Positions 11,237 through 23,600 of a stretch of DNA of 64,000 nucleotides are shown piece after piece. The number at the start of each line of letters is the position of its first letter. Position 1 is the stretch's first letter. The position numbers and the translations under genes are program-made. The stretch is from Aphis gossypii (Eukaryota; Arthropoda; Insecta; Hemiptera; Aphididae). The stretch is from assembly GCF_020184175.1 (NCBI RefSeq), contig NC_065533.1, positions 19,428,695 through 19,492,694 on the forward strand, read 5' to 3'. Below the pieces are notes generated by a model, which saw only the letters and a program-made list of their open reading frames with translations, was not told the origin of the DNA and ran no database searches.

Positions 11237-12228
11237 ACTGGTATAGCACTATAGGTACGCAAGTATTAACATGACTGATTTGCAAAAAACTGGTTTAAGT
11301 TTCTAATAGTTTTGAAAAATAAATCGGTAAAAACTATAAATTAGAGACGGAACACCGCGAATTATAGTTTTACAAATAACGTCAGATTTTGACAAATTCG
11401 ATTTTTTTACTTAGTTGTAACTCGAAAACGAATCGTTGTCAATGCTTAAAATGTTCATTAAATGTTTATATTGGTGTAAACTATTCACAGTTAAATTTTC
11501 AAAATATTATGGCTTATAATGGATTTTTCTAAGTATTCTTTTTATTTATTTGGGTGGCCGACAAAAACTTGAAAATTTAATTAAAGGCTTCTTATAAGTT
11601 GTTCTTATAGTCGTTAAAATAATCGAAAAACGTTAGTTACAATTATTTTTATCAGCGTTTAAAGTTCAAGTTTTTACGAAAAATGCGAAAATCAAGATAA
11701 TTTGTAAGTAATTTTGTAGTTAAAATCCATAAAATGTTAAGTATTTATATCTAAGATTACAAAATTCAACACATCACGGACACTTTTGTACAACTGTCAC
11801 GGATCAAATTTTACTAGGTAAGTGTAAAATGTTATAATAATTTTATAAAATACATATTTCTGATACTCTATCGAAATGAGACAAAGATATCGTTTAAAGT
11901 GTTTAATTAACGAGTTAACAATTTATTGATGTACCTATATTGTACAAGATTATATTGCGTCTTTGTACTATACGATTTATTTTATTTTCATCTCGTTCAG
12001 TCGTTCAGCCGTTTTCGTAATCAACCATAAGAAAAATACTTGATGCGGCTGTTATAGATCGTATCCGCTCAGAATTGCTCAAACAAATTCCTACCTTGCC
12101 TTAACTTTTCAAGATACATAAATCTACAGCGTATTATACTATGATGCGATGTATCTTAAATAATGATGAAAATGTTTATTTAGTACCTACTCAATTATCA
12201 ACAAAAATTTTTGCACGCTTACAGGTTA
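11237..12228. other. Spacer between tail-to-tail copies A and B
   Basis: About 1 kb of AT-rich sequence between the arms of the inverted repeat. No coding segment or terminal repeat was recognised. Open frames reaching into 12141-12431 are antisense to the copy B 3' flank. Confidence 0.5.
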
Positions 12229-12680
12229 CAGCTGTACGTGTATTTAAATGTGTAATCACAAATAGTTCGGTACCTACGGTACGATTACCATTATCACATT
12301 ATTGCCATACGATGAAGTTATTTTTGTCACACGTCATGCATCTAAACTGGAGATATTTGTGTTCGTGTAGGGATTGTGAAATAAAGAAAGAAAAAAAGGT
12401 TGTCGTGGTACATTTATTTTCAGTAAGATGATACACTTTTTTTTTTTTTTAAATCACTTCTTTTTTGAATCTTTCATTTGGCCGAAGTTTGGTTTAGATC
12501 CAAGCGGCGGAAACTGCGATTTCGACGAATATTTGTCCACCGGCGGCAGACCATCTTTCTGACGAGCTTTTTCAGCGAAGTTTTTATCTCGCATCTCGAC
12601 ATAGACTTTTGGTGGTTGTTGATCTTTGGGCTTGAACCCAGACGACGATTGTGTGTTTTTTGAAGATGACATTATTAACA
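12229..12680. repeat. Right arm of 450-bp inverted repeat (copies A/B)
   Basis: It is the reverse-complement match to 10790-11236 and includes copy B and its 3' flank. The arms are about 1 kb apart, so convergent transcripts from A and B could form long double-stranded RNA if either reads through. Confidence 0.8.
12454..12672 (-). CDS. Small Lys/Ser/Pro-rich protein, copy B (hypothetical)
   Basis: This is a 72-residue copy in inverted orientation. It differs from copy A at only two residues (E to D in the head, T to S after DKY). The start codon is at 12670-12672. A good acceptor, 'gttttgtag', ends nine bases upstream on the minus strand, so a 5' untranslated exon is implied, but none was identified: beyond 12836 the flank becomes the copy C duplicated block in opposite orientation. 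A minus-strand AATAAA is at 12413-12418. It is convergent with copy A and divergent from copy C. Because the frame is intact and changes are conservative, I treat it as a functional paralogue of unknown role. Confidence 0.7.
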   Translation of the reverse strand: MSSSKNTQSSSGFKPKDQQPPKVYVEMRDKNFAEKARQKDGLPPVDKYSSKSQFPPLGSKPNFGQMKDSKKK

Positions 12681-13441
12681 GCTACAAAACAATAACCACA
12701 TTTAAATTTATTTAAAGTAAATTAACGTCGACTAGTTAGTTAGGTTTGAATTTCAACGTTGTCTACAACACGCATCGGTATAAACGAAATAGTAGACGTA
12801 AACAAAACAGGATGTATTGTGAAAATACGTGTAGGCTGATGCCTACAAAACTTATTTGACAAAATAGAAAACTTTTCGATACAGTAATTTTGTGTGCTAT
12901 TCACGGTAGTCGAGTAATGAGAAATATTCTAGACAATTATTAGACATCTAAACCGCAGCGACTTACGGAAAAATTGGATAATTCGACAACAGTCTAATTA
13001 ATTACACTACTGTTTATTATGGTTAATGCAAACTTGTCGTGGTTAGATACGTATAGGTACCGACGACAAAATGTGTATTAACGTCGTTAAAACACAATAG
13101 TAAGCTATAAAACTGTGTGAAATTGAAATTTTTAATATTAATGTAAGGTATTGAGGAACGCGTAAATGCACTTGGAGGTGTTGAAAAACCAATAGTAATC
13201 GCGATTTCCATTTAGTTACAAGTCGCGAACAGACGTCGAAATTCATAAAAATTAAGGGTTTGTTTTGTGCGTCACGTAAATGATATCGCGATGCTTACGA
13301 CGAGATGTACTGTTAGATATAGGTAACAAATTAATATAATACTTACAACGAAAACGCCGTCTGACTAAACCGCTTCTTGAGTATTAAACTTATTTACCGT
13401 CCGTTTAGGTACTATATGCACTACTTTCGACGACCGTACAA

Positions 13442-13566
13442 ATAATTCAAATGAACAGTAACAGAGTCGAAATATCACTTTAAAATACAAGATAATTTGT
13501 TTAATTGAATTGTTAATCGGTCCGCGATGAACTTTATAAATCGTTTTACTATAATGGCACACTCTT
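13442..13566. repeat. 125-bp repeat, copy 3 of 3
   Basis: It lies inside the right 2.2-kb block and matches 8970-9094 and, less well, 8228-8353. Confidence 0.75.
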
Positions 13567-14066
13567 TGTAATTTTACAAATCATATATGTCAGATTCATT
13601 AAATCTGACATAAATTTTATGTGATTTGATAAAAATATATAAATTTACTTGGTAATTGATAAAATTAGTATAAGTAGGAAATATCAAACGTCCAATAAGT
13701 ACGACTCGCATTGTTATGTAGAGCTTAGCATTTTAGATAACATTTTATAATTTATTAAACATTATCGTAGGGTTTGGCATTTGAGTATATTAAGAGGCTT
13801 TCTCAAATCCTCGTAATTATTTTAATAATGCGAATTGGTAAATGTGAAATCTATAACATTTTGTGTTATTTGCTCTTCTCAGATAAACAGTTAATTAATG
13901 ATAATACGTCATTATTATCAACTAAAAAATGAAATAAAGTACCCATTATTCAATTCACATTTACGTAATTGATTTGATAAATAAAATTAATAAAGTTTAA
14001 CTATTAATTCACATTATTAACCATCATTACCATAATATAGTAATACTCTCGTTTCAATCGTATTCA

Positions 14067-14225
14067 TTCAGACGTTTGTCGTTGTCCAGTCCGCACGTTT
14101 AAAATTATAATACATAGTACTTAGGTGTTAACTGATCTTTTTTTAAACATCACAATACCTACCAGAAGATACGCCGTTGGATTGATTTGTTTTATTCATA
14201 ACAATTACAGTATCTAGAGAGTTAG
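14067..14225 (+). other. Predicted 5' untranslated exon of small-gene copy C
   Basis: It is the counterpart of 9595-9753 and ends at the same TAG|GTAAGTG donor. The matching acceptor for copy C is at 15271-15272, nine bases before its start codon. Confidence 0.4.
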
Positions 14226-15281
14226 GTAAGTGAAATTTAAATTTTAAAACCTGGAGTCTTCGATACTAGAAAACTCTTTTCAAATTCTTATTATTATCTT
14301 ATTTTCATATAGGTACCTATAAGATTTTCAATAGCTTTAAGTTTAATAAGTGTTCGCATTGATTGCAGTTTTTTTTGTTGTTCATAATACCTATTATTGT
14401 TTTCAACGTGTTGGTGGATAAATGATAATTGATTTTCTTTTTTTTTTTTCAACTCATCAACAATCAATATCACCCGAACTTTTATTATTAAAATAACGAA
14501 ATTCATAGATGCAGAGTGCGGATTTAAATGCATTAAAAACCCAACCAAAAATACACTAAATAATCTTAAAATATGGATAAATATATGAATGATAAATAGA
14601 ATAAATATCTATAAGCAGTTAGCAAAAATGAATATTATTTTTTGAATAATTAGGTATAGTGAAATAATAGCAATGGCCAATCACATTGATCGCAGGTCAT
14701 ATTTGGGAAAACTGTTCGTCGTACCTAAAAGTATCTAAACATATTAATCTATTTTGATACTATAAAAATAACATTTTTTTTTTAAAATATATCAGACAAT
14801 AATATACTATCATAAAAAAAACATTGAATAAAAAACTTTTATTTTTTAAATCATATTGTTGTGCTCCCTTAGCATATAATATCATACGATCAACCAGAAT
14901 AAATATGCAAATGCATACAAATCCGTGCTATAGTCATAGTTGTCAAAATTAATGGAACACAAAATTGCTTTATCGAAAATTATTCTATTTTATCATACAG
15001 ATAAGATACATTTCTTTATGTTCTACTAAAATCGAAAATCAACGTTTAGTTTTAAATTATGTTAAATATTATCAAATATTGATAAAATAATATAAAAAAT
15101 TCAAAATCATTATTTAACATCATCATAACTGATGAGTAGATAATCCTCCTGGCTTAAATTAATTCTTAATAATTCGCACTTAAATTTAATCACGTTCCGA
15201 TTTACACGTAACGAATTGACTTGATTTACTTTAAATATGCTTAAATGTTGTTATTATTTTTCGTGATTGCAGCAGTAAATA

Positions 15282-15506
15282 ATGTCATCTTCAAAGGACA
15301 CACAGTCGTCGTCGTCGTCTGGGCTCAAGCCTAAAGAAAAACAACCACCAAAAGTCAATGTCAACATGCGAGATAAAAACTTCGCTGAAAAAGCTCGTCA
15401 GAAAGATGGTCTGCCGCCGGTGGACAAATATACGTCGAAATCGCAGTTTCCGCCGCTTGGATCTAAGCCAAACTTCGGTCAAATGAAAGATTCAAAAAAG
15501 AAATGA
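15282..15506 (+). CDS. Small Lys/Ser/Pro-rich protein, copy C (hypothetical)
   Basis: This 74-residue copy has two more Ser in the head than copies A and B, and changes at N/D, F/L, Q/K and YVE/NVN in the first third. From MRDKNF to the KDSKKK end it is identical to copy A. The ATG at 15282 follows an acceptor ('gattgcag') by nine bases, as in the other copies. The AATAAA signal that follows copies A and B has decayed to AATAAT here. The N-terminal changes against a fixed C-terminal two thirds suggest the core is the selected part. The function is unknown. Confidence 0.7.
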   Translation: MSSSKDTQSSSSSGLKPKEKQPPKVNVNMRDKNFAEKARQKDGLPPVDKYTSKSQFPPLGSKPNFGQMKDSKKK

Positions 15507-15549
15507 TTAAAAAAAAAAAGAAGTGTATCATCTTACTGAAAATAATTTT

Positions 15550-17335
15550 ACCACGACGTGATGAGTTATAACTCATTCATTAGTGTAAAAGGTTTGAATT
15601 TTACCTAAATACTTTTGTTTTCGATATTATAGTATTAAATTAATTTATAAAACTTTTTAATCTCGTTACATACAGTTATTACTTAATAATATGTGATACG
15701 TTTGGGATGTGAATACGTAATTCCCTTACGATTTAATTGGTATGAAACAACATGTTCATATTTATATTATTTTTTACCTTTTATAAATTTTACAGAAAAG
15801 GTATACGTGTTATTTTTCAATAATGATGTTACAGATATTTTAGGTTGTTATTGTATATTTATAAGTAAAAGAAGAATATTATGATATTGAATCTATTAAC
15901 AATAATAAGATACCCTGTGCTGGATCTAGGGGGAAGAGTGGGTATCCTTATTCCTTGCCCCGAGCGCTGTTGGCATAAGGGCGCTCTTTAATGTTTACAA
16001 CCCTTTCACTAATACTACTTAAGAGCATTAAATGTTCATAAGGTTCGGGCGTCAAATCTACTCGACCCGGTAATGTCGTACTGATCATACCTAAAGTATC
16101 CATAATAATCTGCCAAATTATAATACAACTGCCCACTATATTGTTTTATAAATAAATAAAGGTCGTTGCATAGAAGTTTCCTGTACTCACTGAGTCGCAC
16201 GTCTAAAAAGATATTCTTTCAGTACTTTGCAAGGACAACGTAGGCACTACTAGCACTCATTCAACATTATTTGCCCGATTTATTCATAAGTGTCCAAATT
16301 TCGAATTTTATACCCTTTAAATTATCGAGTCTTTTTAATTTCTTAGTGTCCATTTCTTATTTTTAAAAGAAGTATAAGTCTGTTGCTCGAGATTCTAATG
16401 ATGTAGTCTACAATGGAAGGCATTTAGATTGATTTTCTCACAGACATGTGAAGGTAAGTTTTTATTTTTTAATTATAAGTACAAACAAAATACAGTATTC
16501 GTTTATATCGTTCGGATTTGGATAGGTACCCGAACTTTCTATATTGTGTGAGTTTTTCTTTTTACAGCTGCAAATATAAAATGCGCTTTTTAGTAATCTT
16601 GCATTATACATTTATAGGTACATTTAAACGTACAGACAGTGTAGACATGTAATTGGTTAACTTATTCAAATCGTTAGATACTGTAAAATCAAAACAATAA
16701 AGAAATTAGCACAATCTAATACATAACATGTAAAATAATATTATTGTCAATTTTCAATTATTATAAATTGATTAATATAATTTTTTTATTTAAAAGCGCT
16801 CATAGAGGCACAAGCTATACATAAAGACAATTCGCTGTACGAAGCGATCCTATAATCAAGCCGCGGCAGATTATACTTCGATTTTACGGAAATCAATACA
16901 TTAAAAAAAAAAACCGATTTTTTTAGGTTCATCATATTTTAATTTTTTTTTTTAGATATTTGATGATAACAATGTGTATAGTTTTATTGTATTTAAAATT
17001 GTTGTATTATGGGTAAGCGTATGCAAAAGATTTCCAAAACAACATTTACATAATATTATACTTACACATATTATTATTATTATTATTATTATTACGTAAT
17101 AATAAAAAAAGAATAGTTTAGATGCTAATCAGTGTCCGTTATTAACTACAGTTATACATTTTGATATTTTTTACGAGGTTATTATAATATAAAACAAAAA
17201 AACATAGTTAATACTATGTACCGCCAGAACAGAAAAACACGTGTGGCGCAGTACAATAATATTATTATAAAAATAAAAACAACTTCAAGCGTAGGTACAT
17301 TATATGGTCGATGACAAAAAACATATTATTATTAT
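15550..17335. other. Intergenic stretch between copy C and Kank 3' end
   Basis: Mostly AT-rich, with a (TTA)n run near 17068-17094. The exception is 15912-16140, which is richer in GC and discussed as a finding. No gene is supported. Confidence 0.45.
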
Positions 17336-17341
17336 TTTATT
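17336..17341 (-). terminator. Kank: Polyadenylation signal AATAAA of Kank
   Basis: On the minus strand AATAAA begins nine bases past the stop codon (17350-17352). If used, the 3' untranslated region is very short. Other TTTATT strings farther down could serve longer forms. Confidence 0.4.
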
Positions 17342-17349
17342 GGTATGCA

Positions 17350-17613
17350 TTAGGGAATCCGCGTTTTCAGCATGGAAGACAGCGTGGCGTATTCTTTGGG
17401 CTGCAGACTTGGTGATTTTTTTAACGACAAATGCGAATATGTCATATTACTATTACTTGACGGCATCACGGTATTCGCGCTTCTCGACCGCTTCGATTTC
17501 GACAAATTGAATGGCGAATTCTCTCGGGATAATATGTGCTGTTTGGCATACAGTGCTATCCCGATTTCCCTGTGTCCCGCTTCCATTGCAATACTGAGTG
17601 CAGTACTTCCGTC
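17350..17613 (-). CDS. Kank: Kank last coding exon: ankyrin repeat 5 and C-terminal tail
   Basis: It starts after the acceptor 'attttggcag' in phase 0 with DGSTALSIAMEAGHREIG, the last ankyrin repeat, and ends at TAA (17350-17352). The roughly 60-residue tail is rich in Ser, Lys and Asn (SKSKRSRSAN) and has no recognised domain. KANK proteins commonly end in a short Ser-rich tail after the last repeat. Confidence 0.93.
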   Translation of the reverse strand, partial: DGSTALSIAMEAGHREIGIALYAKQHILSRENSPFNLSKSKRSRSANTVMPSSNSNMTYSHLSLKKSPSLQPKEYATLSSMLKTRIP

Positions 17614-20600
17614 CTGCCAAAATAAGTAAATAAAAAATATACGTATAAAATAACTGTTCTTAAAAACGTCGTTCTGTTTACTGCAGAAATTTTGTTCTAC
17701 AATTATTTGTAAAAGAAGAACTACATATTTTATGATCTATATTTACATTATCTGCTATGGACACATCACATTCTGGACAAGCTAATAGTATATTAACGAT
17801 TTCCTGAAGACCGTGTTCGGCTGCACACATTAAGGCAGTACTTCCGTCTTCATCCTGCATGTTGAGGTTAGCTCCGCATTCCAGGAGTAATTTTACCACT
17901 TCTGATTTTCCGTGTGAAACTGCTAACATTAATGTCGTCTGACCATGCTGCAAGTGAAAAAAAAATAGTCAGTAGTGGAACAGAATAAATAACAATAACA
18001 TAAAATCACGTTTTAATATATTAAGTGAAATAAAAAAAGTTTATGCATTGATGATTATTTTTTGGCTTACAAGTTACAACCAAATACGAATTAGGTAGTA
18101 CCTAAGTAATAATATAAAAATAAAAATAAAAACGAAAAAAAAATTAAGCCTAAATCGCGTAAAAAATAATGATAACGTCAATTTAATTATTTGAAATAAA
18201 AGCTTATTATTATTAAATTATTAATAAATTACAATAGTTGTATTATATATAGAGCGAGAGTATAATAACCTATTATTTATATTAATTAGAAAAACGCCTG
18301 AAATTAATATTCGTTGGTAAAAATGAATGTAGTGCGATAAATGATAATTTACTAGGTATCTAGTATTCATACACGCCGGTATAATCGAAGATAAAAATAT
18401 TTACCATTGTGCGACGAGCAACGGAAGTCATATGAACGAGCTTATGAACACATTAACATTTAACACAAGTACTTAACACTAACGATCGATTACTACAAGC
18501 ACGCACGAACTCTGGAAATTGCCTATACTCAACTCCTTAAAAACGATTGGTATCGAATTCTGTAGATATTATAATATTTGATGCTATATAGGATATAGCT
18601 ACGTTTTATAAGTTTATAACTTATCATTGGCATCGATTTACTGTGAATTGGATTAATGTTCATTATTGTTCATAAAATAATAATATATTTAAAATTTACA
18701 GCTTATAAAACAAATATTTATTTTTGTAAATGTATGATTTTTTTACTAATTTATTTAAAGTATAATTTAAAGTATATGAAATGTGAAAACTAAAGAAAAT
18801 ATGTAATCACTAGTATTTATTTTGAAATGGTACTAGTATTTATAATCAATGTTACTAGGTACTTATATTTCAGTGTATAAAATAACATGCATATTGCATA
18901 GGTATTATGGTCAAATGATTTAGTTCAAATTTTAATCCATGTATCTAACGAGTTATATTTTAAAAGTTCCTGGAAAATTACGTTATTGCTTAGGAGCAAT
19001 AATTTAAGTAACTTTGATTTATATGTAACTGATAATTGTCCAACTCTAGTTGTAATTTGCGAAGAATTTTATTGTAATTTAAATAATTTGTTGAATACTG
19101 AAATTCTAATATAATGTAACTGATAAGTGGTCTTACGTCAGTTACAGATTATACAATTGTTATTTAGAAAAGCGAGTTTATGCGAGAAAGAATCAAATAT
19201 TCTACAGTTATAAGTAAGAAAAAATATTATCATAATAAAGGAAACTTAGTGTGCAATGTCATTTGATTTTATCGATAATAACACATACGAAAAAATTTTG
19301 TTTTCATTTTTATAATTTTTCTATTTTTCAAACCTGCATAATTTTTATTTGTAATTTTAATATCGAAAAGTAAAAAAAAAAATTCAAAATTCAAAATCTC
19401 GAAATTATAATATTTCATGGTGACAATTATTTTGTAATTTTTACGATTAATGCCAGATTCAAGTGATTTTTTCCTAATTAAATAAATAATATTTATTATC
19501 GTATTCATAGGCAACTGTCATCCGTTTAATGTATTATCATTTTATTTCGTAGTACAAAATAGTCTAAAAGATTTAATGTTATTAAATAAGTTAAAACTAG
19601 CCTAAACATTTGAAAATTTAGTTGTGAATACAAAAAATAATATACAAAATCGAAAATTTTTAATTTTTTGTATTAATATTTCTTGAATTAGGTACAATAA
19701 ATTATTTAAAATTGTATTTGATTATCATAATATAATATAAGAGTTACCAATGTTTTAACACTCGGAAACTCTATTGATAAAAAACCTTTTTTAGATAGTG
19801 GTGATAATGTGGTATTTACTTGAAATCGGTAATTTATTGTTTTTCTCAGTACCTAATAATTTAAACAACAAGAAAGGAAAATCGTATAGCGATGTGTGTA
19901 TCCAATATCCATCATCTAAAGCATTTTGCTTAGATTATTTTTACATTTGATACATATTTTTAAATTAATATTTAAAAGATAATTATTTAAACTTTGGTGG
20001 TATATTAAACTCAAATATAACTATTTATCAAATAAACAGAAATAAATTTAAATTTAGAATCAAGAAAATTCTCTTCAGGATAATCTTCATGACATTTTAT
20101 TTTGTTCACATCACTATTAACCATTAAACATAAACCCAACTGAACAAATCATACAATATATAAAAACACAGTAAACAGTAATGCTTCATTATTTATTAAG
20201 ACTTCAAATGGGTCAAGGAGATTGCTTTTAACGTAATCTAAATAATCTAATTAGGTGTGTTGGGTATTGGACATTTTTCTATATTAAATATTTTTTATAA
20301 ATCCTATATAATACGTGTCTTGTTTTCAGATGAGAGATCAATATAGCAATATGGAAATAAACATATAGTATTATATACTTAAGTACTTATACCATAATTT
20401 TCTATTACTAAAAGATAATTATTATATTAAATTGTCTGACGAAGGGTTTACTTTGTATACGCGTTTATATTCTATATCCGTTTTGAAATACTAACTTTTT
20501 TAGCCTGTAAGTTAACATCGCCGCATTTGAACAACCTCGTGATGATTTTCATCTCGTCGTCATTTTTTATGTCAGCCAACGAGACGAGCATGACGCTTGA

Positions 20601-23600
20601 ATATCCCGCGTCATTAGTCAAGTTGACATTGCAAACGCCTGTATCCAGTATGGTAGACACGACGTCGAAATTTCCGTGGGAAATCGAATAATGCAGTACG
20701 GTGTTGCCCTGATAAAATAAAAACAATCCAATAAAGTTAATGGATAATATTGTTAAGACACAACATAACATAAATATTGTATGTAGTAGCGTAGTAATTT
20801 ATTATTATATATATGTGAATTCAGAACGCTAAAAATAACGAAACGCTTAGTGGTTGTACATTATAACATAAAAAATAATAATAATATTATGTTAAAATAT
20901 GCAAAATACAATTTTTTTTCACATAGGTACATTTTTCAAACGCGAAAAAAATTAATTGGTAAAGCAGCTCACGTCACCGCGTCGTGACTCGAGATCGACT
21001 GCGATACAGATGTTTGTGTCTTTATTGTTCGTTTTTAAAGTAGAAACAATATCTATGTTTATTAGATGCATGTAAACATTTCATACACTTTATTGAACTG
21101 GAAATAATTATCTCTACATCGGTTACATTTACATATTGCTGCTGGACATTACGATTTATATTTAAAAACCGTAACAATAAGCGAAAAATTCAAATATCCA
21201 TATTTCCTATGGCATAAAAAAAACTATTGTGGAAATTCGCTATAACATAATTTTTGCGTTTTCGGATCATCGAGTTAAGTCCATAAAAGTATCTAATTTT
21301 TAAAATCGTATTTATACAAATTGCATGCTTAAATTGCATTATGAAATAATTTATACAGTTAAATGTCTGTAGGTATACATTATTATACATTATTATGAAT
21401 ATAAAGTACAAAAAAATTCAAAAATAAATTGTATAGGTATTTTGAGAAAATAAACGCAAGATGCACTATATGTAATATGAGAATATTATCTAATAATTAA
21501 CACAAATAATAATTAGGACTGTACATTTTAAATTCTACAAATATGCTTCAAATATAGGTATTACATACAATTTTAAAAAGACTAACTAGAACATTTTAAG
21601 TTTAAATACTACATCGAATGTAAATAAACACCAATTATAAAATATTTTGATGGCCTAATCAAAACATTTTTTTTTTTTTTTACAAAAAAGCTTTAAAACA
21701 AACAAGAATATAATTATAATATTATAATATTTGTATAAAAAAAGTTTTTTTGAAATAATGGTCGAACACTCATTGGATGGTAGGTATATAAAACATATTT
21801 AGTTATTTATTAATATTTGTTAAATGTTTTAGTGGTAGTTAGAATTTGAATTTAACATATTATATTAACGAAGTGAAAATAAATTTATTCATAATATTCA
21901 TCTCCAAAAAAATATAAGTAATTACCAAAAATAATTTTATTTATTTTAAATTTATCATTGAAAATAATGATACAAGAGAAATTAAAATAACAACAATATA
22001 TGGTTACTACTTAATACCTATAATTTAAAATTCTAAATTTGTATCCATATAAATAAATTCTAAAACGCATAAAAAACAGTAAAACAATTATACCCAATAA
22101 AAATCAGTTATATTATATACGTACTTATGTCACAGATATGAAAATATTTTTTTGTTTTGTTTAGAACGGTTACAGCAGTTAAGCGAGAATCACGATTTAA
22201 TTAAATTAAATAATTATATCGGTGATAATGTAATTTCTGAACGAAATTTATCAATATACATATAAAAAAAATTATTAAATTCACATCATTGTTTATAATT
22301 TATACTCGTGTCACAGGTTTATTTTCGATCGTCAGCAGTTATATATTATACATCTGCTAAAGTAATTGGCATTCAATCGATTTCTCTAATGTGAGTAGTA
22401 TTAAAATAGATATCCAAATAATTATATAATAATGAGCTTACCGCAGCATCTGTCATGTTGATTATGAATTCTAGCAAAACCGGTGAGTACGAAGTGAACC
22501 AGTTGATATAATTTTTTACGAGTTGACCACCGCAATCGCTCGAGCTCGTCACCTGTAAGACATTTTATAATTTTTTTTTTTTTATTATGAACATTAGTTA
22601 AATTAGATGGGTCTATTAAACCTTGAACCATTCTTCTCGGACTATGTCGATGGCTTGTTTCAATTGGTTCCTGGGCAATAGCGTGGCAGATGTTTTCTTC
22701 AGAGAATCGTTTAGTACTTTTAACGCGCCTTTCATTTCTTTACTAGGATTATCCCTGTATAATATAATACGCATTGGATTAAAATTAAAATTTTAACTAC
22801 GAAATTGCGAAATAATCGTTTGTTTTCTAATAGTATACATTGTTTGTTTTTATTATTATTGCAATGCTGGCGGTTATTATGTACATTCGGACATTCGGTG
22901 CGCGACAGACGTATCAAATTATGTTACAACCGCTTACGCAGACAATATTATATTTATGAAAATAAATAAAAAAATTTTGTGAAATATTTGAAACGTCTTG
23001 TTTCTCAATAAAAACTATCCCAAGCCTTTCATGTTGAATGAACCTTCTATAATAATTAACTAGTTTTTATTTATATTAGAATTTGACGGACGGACTTTGG
23101 ACGAATAAAATATATTCATAATATATTAATTGTGATATAAAAATAAATATGCGCATAAAAAATAATAATTGCATTCGTTCCATCTAATTTAGTATATTAC
23201 ATTGCACTTAGATCATTTTCTCTTTAAAAACAGTAAAATTTAGTTAACATTAAACTTAAATATTGAATTGTTTTTACTATCGAGTTTATTATTCAAATAA
23301 TATAAGTGTTATAGGATTATATTCAGAGGTGTTTCCATTAATTTTTTGAGAGTATACTAAATCATAAAATACCAAACTATAAACATTTAATACAATAAAA
23401 ATATTATTGTTAAGTGTTATAGGAGTAAAGCCGGTAAAGAGCTTGTCAATAATATGTAAAAAAATTTTAATCAGATTTTTTATGTATCCTCTTTATATTA
23501 TACATTTATATCTCGTCAATCTTTACAAATATTAAAAAGTAAAGAGTATGACTCTTACAGTCATAAATAAATGACGTACATTTGAGACTATTACTTAATT

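Larger units (their letters stand above)
12837..15016. repeat. 2.2-kb direct repeat, right copy
   Basis: It is the near-identical partner of 8365-10542. It lies between the divergent copies B and C and carries the predicted first exon of copy C. Since A and C carry the same block while their coding exons and 3' parts differ more, the block was duplicated or homogenised later than the coding exons. Confidence 0.9.

Noticed and set aside
12141..12431. 96-codon plus-strand frame
   Set aside because: It is antisense to the 3' flank of small-gene copy B, and its counterpart in copy A is not open.
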